Shown in pieces: positions 1-9,225 of a DNA stretch of 64,000 nt (position 1 is its first letter; each line of letters starts with the position of its first letter). The DNA lies in NCBI RefSeq assembly GCF_011759505.1, contig NZ_JAAOYO010000001.1:744001-808000 (forward strand). Direction: 5' to 3'. This DNA comes from Curtobacterium salicis. GTDB taxonomy: Bacteria > Actinomycetota > Actinomycetes > Actinomycetales > Microbacteriaceae. Under the pieces are notes generated by a model. That model saw only the letters and a program-made list of their open reading frames with translations. It searched no databases and was not told where the DNA came from. A program made the translations under genes and the position numbers.

Positions 1-174
1 CCGCGGGACGGTGAGGCGGCCGACGCGGTCGGGATCCCGTTCATCGCGGTGGCGACCGGCGCGTACGACGTCGCGGCACTCCGGGGAACGAGCGCGGTGG
101 CCGTGGCACGGGACTGCGTGCAGGACGCGGGACTCATCGAGGACGCGATCGCGGGGCTCGCGCCGCTCGCCTGA
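1..174 (+). CDS. HAD-family hydrolase, C-terminal fragment
   Basis: The window opens inside this gene. Frame 1 reads 57 codons to a TGA at 172-174. The visible peptide begins PRDGEAADAVGIP, followed by an IAVATGAYD segment. This matches the C-terminal part of phosphoglycolate phosphatase-like HAD hydrolases, where a GDTPxD motif holds the Mg-binding aspartate and is followed by AAxAAG and VxVATG. The nucleophile DxD motif and cap lie upstream of the window, so the substrate cannot be judged. The gene converges on the DUF1990 gene, with a palindromic hairpin between them. Confidence 0.7.
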   Translation, partial: PRDGEAADAVGIPFIAVATGAYDVAALRGTSAVAVARDCVQDAGLIEDAIAGLAPLA

Positions 175-253
175 CCAAGCCGGCGATCTGCCTGCTGGTC
201 CCCGTCGGTCCTGTCGGCCCGGGCGGCCCTGGTGCTGACCGACGGGCACGGGG

Positions 254-277
254 CGTGCCTCCCGGCCGGGAGGCACG
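254..277. terminator. Perfect 24-bp palindrome in convergent gap
   Basis: The sequence is a perfect inverted repeat with half-site CGTGCCTCCCGG. It lies between the stop of the HAD gene (+) and the stop of the DUF1990 gene (-). A loop-closed hairpin would form in either transcript, so a bidirectional terminator is the simplest reading, although no T-tract follows. Its CCTCCCG/CGGGAGG half-site resembles the larger palindromes at 25319-25366 and 62119-62166. Confidence 0.55.
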
Positions 278-310
278 TGACCGGTCGACCGGACCGGTCA
301 CACTGTCGGG

Positions 311-954
311 TCAGTCGCCGCGCAGGGCTGCGAGGTACTTCTCCGCCATCACGCGCTGCTGGCGGCGCAGCAGCGGCGCGACGAAGCGCCACTTGCGACT
401 GGCCGGCTGCGAGAACTGGCGGACCTGCAGCCAGACCGAGCCGTCCGGGGTGCGCTCGACGACGAAGGACTCCTCGCCCGAGAGCGGGTGCCCGTCGAGC
501 GTCCCGTAGGCGAAGCCCTTGCGGTCGCGCTCGTCGATGATCGCGACGACCCGCACCGGCGCCTGCACGGTCTGCCCGAAGGCGTGCATCGTCAGTGTCG
601 CCGTCGTGCCCGCCGTGATGAGCGGGGTGCCGTCGGGCGTCGTCTTCTCGACCCGGGGGGTGCCGATCGAGGCCGGGGCGATCGGGACGCCCTGCTCGTC
701 GAAGGTCACCGGGTTGTAGCGGACCTCGTCGTCCTCCGGCGTGTCCTCGACCTGGACGCCCATCCCGCTGCGCTCCTGGATCTGCCAGGTGAGCGCCTGC
801 ATGACGGCGGTCTCGAACCGCTGGTCGCCATGCCCGATGCGTGCGCGCGACTCGGCCGGCACGAAGCCCTCCGGCGGGTACGTCATGAGGTCCGAGGCCT
901 GCGTGGCACCGACTGCGCCGTACGTCAGCGCCGTGCGGTGCTGGTGGCCGCGAC

Positions 955-958
<4 letters not shown>
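311..958 (-). CDS. DUF1990 (UPF0548) family protein
   Basis: A 215-residue protein of the DUF1990 family. The N-terminal LTYGAVGAT segment, the [11 protein letters not shown] stretch near residue 42 and the C-terminal aromatic-rich beta segments are typical of that family. No enzymatic function is established for it. Family members are small soluble proteins of roughly 170-220 residues with a predicted START-like fold. The GTG start overlaps the lepA stop in a GTGA arrangement, so it is probably translated by reinitiation from lepA mRNA. There is no signal peptide or membrane segment. The function is unknown, and co-transcription with a translation factor does not prove a role in translation. 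Confidence 0.75.
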
Positions 959-2802
<1,844 letters not shown>

Positions 2803-2925
2803 GGTTCCTCGGGGTGGGTCGGACGGTCCGTCGATTGTCCCATGCTCACGCCTCGGCGGCGCGCAAGCCGGTCCGCGGTCGGCGCGGTCCGGTCGTGCTG
2901 CGCTCGCCCGTCGGTCACGCACGGG

Positions 2926-4092
2926 TCACGCGTCGGTCGCGTGCATGCCCGCCGTCGGGACCGGCAGCGCGCCGAGGCCGTGTCGGAGGTCCTCGGCGGA
3001 CGCCGCCAGGCACACCCGGATCCAGCCCTCGCCGGTCCGGCCGAACGCACTGCCCGGTGCGACCGCCACCCGCTCGCGCTGGAGGAACGCCAGGGCCCAC
3101 TCGGCGACGTCGCCCTGCGTGGCGTGGGAGACGTCGATCCACAGGTAGAAGGCGCCCTGCGGGTCGTTGTACCGGATGCCGGCGGCGTCCAGGACCCCGG
3201 TCGCGATCTCGAGGTTCTCGCGGTAGTGCTCGCGTGCGTCCTGCACCGGGGAGTGGTCGCCGACGATCGCCGCGAGGGCCGCCCACTGGTCGGGCTCCGC
3301 CACGCAGCTGATGATCGACTCCTGCACGGTCCGCATCGTCGGGCCGAGGCCCTTCGGCGTCACGAGGTAGCCGACCCGCACACCGGTCATCGCGTACGTC
3401 TTGCTCAACGAGAAGGCCGAGAAGACGCGGTCGTCGTCGTCGAGCGACGCCAGGCTGACGTGGCGGGTGCCGTAGGTGAAGTACTCGTAGACCTCGTCGC
3501 TGATCACCCAGAGGTCGTGACGCTTCGCCAGTGCCAACAGGTCCCGCAGCGTCTGCTCGCCGAAGACCGTGCCGAGGGGGTTGGACGGCGAGTTCACGAT
3601 GATGGCCCGCGTGCGGTCGGTGATCCGCGCCTCCAGGGCGGCCAGGTCGGGCTCGAACCCGTGCGCCGGCGACAGCTGGTACGGCACCGGGTCGGCACCG
3701 ATGATGTGCGCGTTCATCGTGAAGGTCGTGTACCCGGGGTCCGGCACCAGGACCTCGTCGCCCGGCGAGAGCACGAGCGTCATCGCCGTGAACAGGGCCT
3801 GCGTGGCCCCGACCGTGACCCACACCTGCTCGAGGTCGACGTCCATCCGGTTCTCACGGTGGAGCTTGTCCTGGATCGCCTGCCGCAGCTGCGGGATGCC
3901 GCCGTTCGGGCCGTAATCCGTGCGGTCCTCGGCCCAGGCGCGACGTGCGGCATCGGCGATGTGCTTCGCGACGGGGACGTCCGGTTCGCCGATCACGAGC
4001 ATCGTCACGTCGTCGAGGAGGGCCGCCTGCTCGAACACCCGGCGGATGCCCGACGGTGGGACGGTGTCGATGCGGGGCGCGAGGGACGGCAT
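2926..4092 (-). CDS. Class I/II pyridoxal phosphate-dependent aminotransferase
   Basis: A 388-residue fold-type I aminotransferase. Visible marks are NSPSNPLG near residue 167-174, the SDE segment at about 198-200 (Asp contacting the PLP ring nitrogen), and SLSKTYAMTG with the Schiff-base lysine at about residue 231. An arginine for the substrate carboxylate lies near the C-terminus (GWIRVCLA). Substrate specificity cannot be read; it resembles AspC/PatA-like enzymes acting on amino acids with 2-oxo acids. The ATG at 4092 starts a family-like N-terminus and has a TACGGT -10-like element 6 bp upstream, which suggests a leaderless mRNA. The open frame continues to 4215 but that extension looks non-coding. 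The gene is divergent from rpsT. Confidence 0.85.
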   Translation of the reverse strand: MPSLAPRIDTVPPSGIRRVFEQAALLDDVTMLVIGEPDVPVAKHIADAARRAWAEDRTDYGPNGGIPQLRQAIQDKLHRENRMDVDLEQVWVTVGATQALFTAMTLVLSPGDEVLVPDPGYTTFTMNAHIIGADPVPYQLSPAHGFEPDLAALEARITDRTRAIIVNSPSNPLGTVFGEQTLRDLLALAKRHDLWVISDEVYEYFTYGTRHVSLASLDDDDRVFSAFSLSKTYAMTGVRVGYLVTPKGLGPTMRTVQESIISCVAEPDQWAALAAIVGDHSPVQDAREHYRENLEIATGVLDAAGIRYNDPQGAFYLWIDVSHATQGDVAEWALAFLQRERVAVAPGSAFGRTGEGWIRVCLAASAEDLRHGLGALPVPTAGMHATDA

Positions 4093-4098
4093 GCCGAC

Positions 4099-4104
4099 AC
4101 CGTA
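4099..4104 (-). promoter_or_regulatory. -10 element of leaderless aminotransferase mRNA
   Basis: On the minus strand TACGGT matches TANNNT and ends exactly 6 bp before the ATG at 4092. The transcription start would therefore fall on the start codon. No Shine-Dalgarno sequence is visible. I do not see a convincing -35 element. Confidence 0.4.
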
Positions 4105-4295
4105 TCCGCTCGGGTTCGCGCGTCCGCCTCCCGGCCACGCGGACCGTGTCGGGCTTTGGTCCGGACGGGTCGGCCTGGTAACGTTTGTCGCTGGCTTACG
4201 CGTTCCGTCGCCCACGGGTGGAACGCGATGCGACGAAGGGCCCCTCTACCCGGGATCGCAACCACCCGTCCGAGACGAAACCAGGAGCAACACGC

Positions 4296-4556
4296 ATGGC
4301 GAACATCAAGTCGCAGCTCAAGCGAATCAAGACCAATCAGAAGGCCACCGACCGCAACAAGGCGTACAAGTCGGAGCTCAAGACCTACATCCGCCACACC
4401 AACGAGGCGATCGCCACGGGCGACAAGGACAAGGCCGTTGCCGCCCTGTCGCTCGCGTCGAAGAAGCTCGACAAGGCCGTGAGCAAGGGTGTCATCCACA
4501 AGAACCAGGCCGCGAACCGCAAGTCGGCCATCGCGAAGAAGGTCTCGGCTCTCTGA
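4296..4556 (+). CDS. rpsT: 30S ribosomal protein S20
   Basis: An 86-residue basic protein that binds 16S rRNA early in 30S assembly. It begins [17 protein letters not shown], has the alanine- and lysine-rich helical-bundle composition of bS20, and ends in [11 protein letters not shown]. Length and termini are typical. AGGAG at 4283-4287 is well spaced from the ATG. The gene is monocistronic: it is divergent from the aminotransferase, convergent with holA and followed by a strong hairpin terminator. Confidence 0.97.
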   Translation: MANIKSQLKRIKTNQKATDRNKAYKSELKTYIRHTNEAIATGDKDKAVAALSLASKKLDKAVSKGVIHKNQAANRKSAIAKKVSAL

Positions 4557-4590
4557 GTCGTCGACCTCTTGCCTCAGCTCTGAGGCGCTG

Positions 4591-4626
4591 ACGAAGGCCC
4601 CGCACCGTTGGTGCGGGGTCTTCGTC
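4591..4626 (+). terminator. rpsT terminator hairpin
   Basis: An inverted repeat with arms ACGAAGGCCCCGCACC and GGTGCGGGGTCTTCGT around a GTT-containing loop, 34 bp after the rpsT stop. The stem is GC-rich with one G-T pair, and there is no long T-tract. It may also act on transcription arriving from holA. Confidence 0.8.
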
Positions 4627-4644
4627 GTTCCCGGGGGCGGTGTG

Positions 4645-4661
4645 GTGCCGGGCACCGGCAC
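4645..4661 (-). terminator. Possible holA terminator hairpin
   Basis: A perfect 7-bp inverted repeat, GTGCCGG-gca-CCGGCAC, lies about 65 bp past the holA stop in the convergent gap with rpsT. No T-tract is present, so the terminator role is tentative. Confidence 0.35.
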
Positions 4662-4726
4662 GGGCACAAGGCGGCCGACGGGCGCAGGACCGCGGAATCG
4701 GCGACCCCCGGGAGGCTCGCTGCCGG

Positions 4727-5746
4727 TCAGCGCTCCTCGCCGCGCCGGGCGATGGTCCGGACCATCACCTCGAGCGCGAAGTGGGCGTCGCGGGAGCCGC
4801 CCTTCACCGCGGCGTCGGCGGCCGCGATGCTCGTGATGGCGTTGGCCAGGCCGGCTTCACTCCAGCCGGCGACGTCGCGCTGCGCACGCTGGACCTGCCA
4901 CGGCGCCAGACCGAGCGCTGAGGCTGCCTGGCCGCTCGACCCCCGGAAGGAGCTGACCTTCGCCATCGTGCGGATCTTGCTCGCGAACGCGGCGACGATG
5001 GGCACGGGCGCCTCGCCGGTCGCGAGGGCATGCCGCAGTTCGACGATCGCCGGAGCCGACCGTCCGGCCAGGGCGATGTCGGCCACCTTGAACGCGTTCG
5101 TCTCGACCCGCCCGCCGTAGTACTTGTCGACGGTGCGGTCGGTGATCTCGGCTGCTTCGTCGGCGAGGAGCTGTCGGCAGGCGGCGGCGAGTTCGGCGAG
5201 GTCGTCCGCGAAGGCCGCCACGAGGGTCCGGACGGCGGAGGGGGCGATCTTCCGCCGGGCAGCGCGGAACTCGGCGTTGACGAAGTCGATCCGGTCGGTG
5301 TCGCGCTTGATCTCGTCGCACTGCACCTCGATGCCGCCGCCGACCCCGCTGCGGATGGTGTCGAGGAGCTTCTTGCCACGGACTCCCCCGCCGTGCCGGA
5401 GCACGAGGGTGACGTCGTCGGCGGGGTTCTGCAGGTACGAGATCGACTCGGTGATGAACGCGTCCGTGCACTTCTCGACGTTCGTGACGCGGACCAGTCG
5501 GGGTTCACCGAAGAGGGACGGGCTCGCCAACGTCGACAGCAGCCCGGGTGCGTACTGGTCTGCTTCGAGGTCGTGCACCTCGAGCGCCGGGTCCTCGCCG
5601 ACGAGCAGGTCGCGGAGCATGCCGATGGACCGCTCGGCCAGGAACGTCTCGGCACCGGTGACCAGGACGACCGGGGCCGGACGGATGGCCGACCACGGGA
5701 TCTGGTCGATCTTCGCTGCGGCGCGCGCGGGCTTCTTGGCGGGCAT
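4727..5746 (-). CDS. holA: DNA polymerase III delta subunit
   Basis: The clamp-loader delta subunit, which opens the beta sliding clamp together with delta-prime and gamma/tau. The 339-residue length, the N-terminal VVLVTGAETFLAERSIG segment, the ADQYAPGLLSTLASPSLFGEPRLV stretch split by the usual conserved SLFGE motif, and the C-terminal helical collar region all fit HolA. It lies directly downstream of comEA-comEC, the common Gram-positive order. The comEC frame runs into this gene for about 940 bp without a stop. The holA frame itself is intact and gives a normal protein, so its start at the ATG 5746 is well supported. Confidence 0.93.
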   Translation of the reverse strand: MPAKKPARAAAKIDQIPWSAIRPAPVVLVTGAETFLAERSIGMLRDLLVGEDPALEVHDLEADQYAPGLLSTLASPSLFGEPRLVRVTNVEKCTDAFITESISYLQNPADDVTLVLRHGGGVRGKKLLDTIRSGVGGGIEVQCDEIKRDTDRIDFVNAEFRAARRKIAPSAVRTLVAAFADDLAELAAACRQLLADEAAEITDRTVDKYYGGRVETNAFKVADIALAGRSAPAIVELRHALATGEAPVPIVAAFASKIRTMAKVSSFRGSSGQAASALGLAPWQVQRAQRDVAGWSEAGLANAITSIAAADAAVKGGSRDAHFALEVMVRTIARRGEER

Positions 5747-8340
5747 GCGGGTCCTTCCGGTGGTGCTGGGCGACGACGACGGCCGTCCCGGTGCAGCGGC
5801 GGCACCGTGCCGGTCGGCGTCGCACCGATCCTACGGGCGGCGGCCGACGCCCCGGCGTCGCGCTCGGTCCACACCTCGACCGGCGGCCGACCGGCGCCCG
5901 CGTCCGCTCCGCCGCCCGCGTCCGCTCCGGGACCCTCGTCCGCTCCGGGACCGTCGTCCGCTCCGGGACCCGGACCGCCGTGGTCGCTCCCACCGCGGAC
6001 CACGATCGTCCCCGACCGGTCCGTCCGGTACGGCAGCGTGCCGGCGGCCGCGAGCATCTCCAGCGCGCTCGGCGTCGGGTGGCCGTAGTCGTTGTCCGCG
6101 CCGACCCCGATCAGGCCGATCCGGGCCGCGAGCACCCGGTACAGCTCGGGGTCCTGGTCGGCGGACCCGTGGTGCGCGACCTTCACGACGTCCACCGGCG
6201 ACCCGGCTGCCGTCGGCGCGACCCGCAGGAGCCGCCGTTGCGCGTCCTCCCCCAGGTCGCCGAGGAGCAGCGCACTGACACAGCCCGCGCAGGGTCGTCC
6301 CGGTGCCGGATCGACCCGGAGGACGATGCTCGCCGCATTGCCGGCCCGATCGTCACCGTCCGGCGGCCAGAGCACCCGCCACCGGAGGTCCCCGAGCAGG
6401 CCGCCGGTGCCGTCCGATGCCCGACGGACGTCGACTCCCGCGCTCCGGAGGTCGGCGACCACGCGGGCGTCCGCGGGCCGCCCGACCGGACCGACGAGGC
6501 CGGTGTCCGCACGGCCCGCGACCGCCGACACCGCACCGACGTGGTCGCGGTCGAAGTGCGTCAGGACGAGCAGGTCGATCCGGTCCACCCCGAGGAGCGT
6601 CAGGCAGGCCGTCAGGCGCTCGGGATCGTCGCCCGTGTCGACGAGGGCCGTCCTGCCAGCGCTCCGGAGCAGGGTGGCGTCCCCCTGCCCGACGTCGCAC
6701 ATCGCGACGGTCCAACCGGTCGGGACCGTGCCACGGACGAGGACCGCGGGTACCGTGACCGATCCCACGCCCGCGACGGCCAGGAGCGCGGCGAGGCCGA
6801 GGAGCGCCGTCCGCACCTTCGCCCGGACGAGCACCCCGACCGCGACGGCAGCGCTCACCACCCCGGCGGTGACGACGCCGGCCGCTCCGGACGGCCACGG
6901 CGCCGATGCGCCCGGCAGCGCGGCGGCTCCGTGCGCGATGAGCCCGATCCCGGCAGCCGGCACCCACCCCACGGTCGCGAGCAGCCCGGCACCGGCCGGC
7001 CACACGGGGGCGAGGAGGCACGCAGCCAGTCCGACGACGGTGGCCACCGGGGCCAGGACCTCCGCCAGCAGGTTCGCCGGTACCGCGTACGTCGGCAGGG
7101 CGGCGGACAGCGGGATCGTGACCGGCCAGCAGGCGACCTGCGCGGCGACCGGCACCGCGACGGCGGCGGCGACCGGCGTCCAGACCCGTCGTCGGAGCAG
7201 GTCGGTGACGGGTACGGCGAGGACCACGATGCCGGTGGTCGCGAGGACCGAGAGCGCGAAGGCGAACGAGCGGGCCACCCAGGGGTCGACGACGAGCATG
7301 CCGACGGCGGCGAGGGCGATCAGCGGGACACCGCGCACCGGGCGTCCGGTCAGGTGCACGAGCAGGACCACGATCGCCATCACGGTCGCTCGTGTGATCG
7401 AGGGGTCGGGACGGACGAGCACCACGAACGCGAGCAGCACGACCACCGCCAGGGCGGCGCGCAGCACCCGCGGAGCACCGACCGTGCGACCGAGCAGCAC
7501 GACGAGACCGACCAGGACCGCGCAGTTCGACCCGGACACCGCGGTCAGGTGGGTCAGTGCCGAGGTCTCCATCGCCTGCTCGGTCTCGGCGTCCAGCCCG
7601 GACCGGTCCCCGATCGCGAGTCCGCGGAGGAGCGCCCCGCCCGGCTCCGGCAGGTCGGCGGTGACGGTGGCGAACGCCGCGCGGGCGCGGGCGCTGACGC
7701 CGAGCAGTCCGGTCGGGCTGCTCGCGACCCGCACGGTCCCGCGGGCGAACAGCACGACGCTGGTCGGCGAGCCGGGGTCGTCGAGCTGCAGCTGCCCGCG
7801 GACGGTGACGACCGACCCGGCCGCCAGCACGCGCGGCCGCGGCTCGTCGAGAGACGGCACGACCCGGATCGGTACCCGCAGGGCGTCCTGACGGGAGGCA
7901 CGCACCACGACCGCCTCGAGCGTCCCGACCACGGACCGGTCGGCGGGCGCGAGGTCGCGGTCCAGCCGGACACGGGCCTCCAGGCTGTGTCCGGCCGTCT
8001 CGCGCACGATCGACGGCATCCGGTGCGCCTGCCCGGCGACGACGGCCACGGCCGTCAGGGCGACCAGCAGGCTCGTCGTGAGGGCCAGCGCCGCGACCGC
8101 CCGGACCGTGTCGGACCGTCCGCCGCGGAGGACGACCACGAGCACGGCCCCGGCGGCGACGACCGCGACGGCGAGGACCGTGGCCGCCGCGTCCGGCGTG
8201 CCGACCAGCACGGCGACGACGGTCCAGACCACGGCGACCGGTCCCGCCAGCCGGAGGTCGGCGAGTGACGCCCGCAGTGCGCTGCCGTGTGCCGCTCCGG
8301 CCGTGGTCCGAGCGGGATCCGACACCGACGCGGCGCTCAC
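4804..8340 (-). CDS. comEC: ComEC/Rec2 DNA-uptake channel protein (3' end uncertain)
   Basis: A polytopic inner-membrane protein that carries single-stranded DNA into the cytoplasm during natural transformation. The N-terminus has several membrane helices, then an OB-like region, then the ComEC core with SGSNCAVLVGL and many helices. A metallo-beta-lactamase-like domain runs from about residue 550 (DVGQGDATLL, THFDRDH at about 594, HHGS near 721) to about 760. The GTG start overlaps the comEA stop (GTGA). After a Gly-Ala-Asp repeat tail and an EVWTERDAG segment, the frame has no stop until 4804, deep inside holA. The ORF is 1178 codons, against roughly 750-850 residues for the family. A frame change near 5800-5850 would end it at the TAG at 5831-5833, so the true end is probably near there. 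Confidence 0.8.
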   Translation of the reverse strand: MSAASVSDPARTTAGAAHGSALRASLADLRLAGPVAVVWTVVAVLVGTPDAAATVLAVAVVAAGAVLVVVLRGGRSDTVRAVAALALTTSLLVALTAVAVVAGQAHRMPSIVRETAGHSLEARVRLDRDLAPADRSVVGTLEAVVVRASRQDALRVPIRVVPSLDEPRPRVLAAGSVVTVRGQLQLDDPGSPTSVVLFARGTVRVASSPTGLLGVSARARAAFATVTADLPEPGGALLRGLAIGDRSGLDAETEQAMETSALTHLTAVSGSNCAVLVGLVVLLGRTVGAPRVLRAALAVVVLLAFVVLVRPDPSITRATVMAIVVLLVHLTGRPVRGVPLIALAAVGMLVVDPWVARSFAFALSVLATTGIVVLAVPVTDLLRRRVWTPVAAAVAVPVAAQVACWPVTIPLSAALPTYAVPANLLAEVLAPVATVVGLAACLLAPVWPAGAGLLATVGWVPAAGIGLIAHGAAALPGASAPWPSGAAGVVTAGVVSAAVAVGVLVRAKVRTALLGLAALLAVAGVGSVTVPAVLVRGTVPTGWTVAMCDVGQGDATLLRSAGRTALVDTGDDPERLTACLTLLGVDRIDLLVLTHFDRDHVGAVSAVAGRADTGLVGPVGRPADARVVADLRSAGVDVRRASDGTGGLLGDLRWRVLWPPDGDDRAGNAASIVLRVDPAPGRPCAGCVSALLLGDLGEDAQRRLLRVAPTAAGSPVDVVKVAHHGSADQDPELYRVLAARIGLIGVGADNDYGHPTPSALEMLAAAGTLPYRTDRSGTIVVRGGSDHGGPGPGADDGPGADEGPGADAGGGADAGAGRPPVEVWTERDAGASAAARRIGATPTGTVPPLHRDGRRRRPAPPEGPACPPRSPRAPQRRSTRSRGRPSVRPRSSWSPVPRRSWPSGPSACSATCSSARTRRSRCTTSKQTSTHPGCCRRWRARPSSVNPDWSASRTSRSARTRSSPSRSRTCRTPPTTSPSCSGTAGESVARSSSTPSAAGSAAASRCSATRSSATPTGSTSSTPSSALPGGRSPPPPSGPSWRPSRTTSPNSPPPADSSSPTKQPRSPTAPSTSTTAGGSRRTRSRWPTSPWPDGRLRRSSNCGMPSRPARRPCPSSPRSRARSARWRRSAPSGGRAARQPQRSVWRRGRSSVRSATSPAGVKPAWPTPSRASRPPTPR
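5900..5971. repeat. 18-bp tandem repeat, four copies, in comEC tail
   Basis: Four head-to-tail 18-bp units (starts 5900, 5918, 5936 and 5954), nearly identical, built on TCCGCTCCGGGACC. On the coding strand each encodes a six-residue GxGADx unit. The period is a multiple of three, so copy-number change would keep the frame. The units sit just after the metallo-beta-lactamase-like domain of ComEC. Confidence 0.85.
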
Positions 8341-9050
8341 ACGCGCACCCGGTCCTGCAGTTCGGCGAACCGGCCCTCGCCGATGCCGCTGACCTCGAGC
8401 AGGTCCTCGACCGAGCGGAAGCCGCCGTGCTCGTCGCGCCAGGCGAGGATCCGTTCCGCCAAGGCGGGGCCGATCCCGGGCAGGGACTCGAGCGCGGTGG
8501 CGTCGGCGGTGTTGAGGTCGACGACCTCCGGCACCGGCACCGCACCCGCGCCCGACCCCGGAGACCCGGCGGAACCGGACGACGAGCCGCCGGTACCCGC
8601 ACCACCGCCCGCCGGCAGTTCCGCCGGGACGTCCGTCTCGCCGACCCGGGGCACGTACAGCCGCTCGCCGTCGACGACCGGCCGCGCCAGGTTCACCCGT
8701 GACAGGTCGGCGTCGGCCGTCGCTCCGCCGGCTGCGGCCAACGCGTCCGCCACCCGTGCATCGGCGGCGACGGTGACGACACCGGCGTGCTCGACCGCGC
8801 CGACGACGTACAGCACGGCGGGGGTGGGCGGAGGAGGAGCAGCAGCGGGCGACCGGGACGCCGACCCCGATGCCGTCGGGCTCGCGGCCACGGCCTCCGG
8901 CGCCCCGGTCACGACCGCGACCCCGGGCTCGGCCGTCCCGTCCCCGCCGCCACCGCTCTGCCACCCGGCGAGGACGACCGCGAGTGCGAGCACCGCCACG
9001 ACGCCCACCAGCAGGAGAGCGGCGCGGGGAGACAGCACGAACCGGGACAT
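8337..9050 (-). CDS. comEA: ComEA-like helix-hairpin-helix DNA-binding protein
   Basis: A membrane-anchored DNA receptor that hands double-stranded DNA to the uptake machinery. The ATG at 9050 gives 237 residues: a transmembrane anchor at about 10-33, a Pro/Ala/Ser linker, an SLBB domain (LYVVGAVEHAGVV onward, about 80-140), a Gly/Ser linker, and two C-terminal helix-hairpin-helix motifs (LNTADATALESLPGIGPALA, then FRSVEDLLEVSGIGEGRF). The frame also stays open to an ATG at 9095. Neither start has a strong ribosome site; the shorter one gives the normal anchor position. Its stop overlaps the comEC GTG. Type IV pilin genes for transformation are not in this window. Confidence 0.85.
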   Translation of the reverse strand: MSRFVLSPRAALLLVGVVAVLALAVVLAGWQSGGGGDGTAEPGVAVVTGAPEAVAASPTASGSASRSPAAAPPPPTPAVLYVVGAVEHAGVVTVAADARVADALAAAGGATADADLSRVNLARPVVDGERLYVPRVGETDVPAELPAGGGAGTGGSSSGSAGSPGSGAGAVPVPEVVDLNTADATALESLPGIGPALAERILAWRDEHGGFRSVEDLLEVSGIGEGRFAELQDRVRV

Positions 9051-9160
9051 GTCCGGAGACGCTACGGAGCCGGGCCGGTCGACCGGGCTCCGCACAGGAC
9101 ACCTGTGGACCGTGCCCCGCGCTCTGCGCCCTGTGGAGGAACCAGCGCCGACGGACCGAT

Positions 9161-9202
9161 CCCGGAGGGACCAGCCCGGAGGGACCAGCCTCGAGGGACC
9201 GG
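9161..9202. repeat. 14-bp tandem repeat between leuS and comEA
   Basis: Two identical copies of CCCGGAGGGACCAG (9161-9174 and 9175-9188) are followed by a third diverged copy (9189-9202). They lie in the non-coding gap between the leuS stop and the comEA start. I cannot assign a function. Confidence 0.6.
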
Positions 9203-9225
9203 CTCCGCAGGACGACCGGGAGGGG

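Noticed and set aside
2803..2922. A longer LepA with 40 extra N-terminal residues
   Set aside because: The extension is Arg/Pro-rich and lacks a ribosome site; the GTG at 2802 has GAGGA upstream and gives the normal LepA length.
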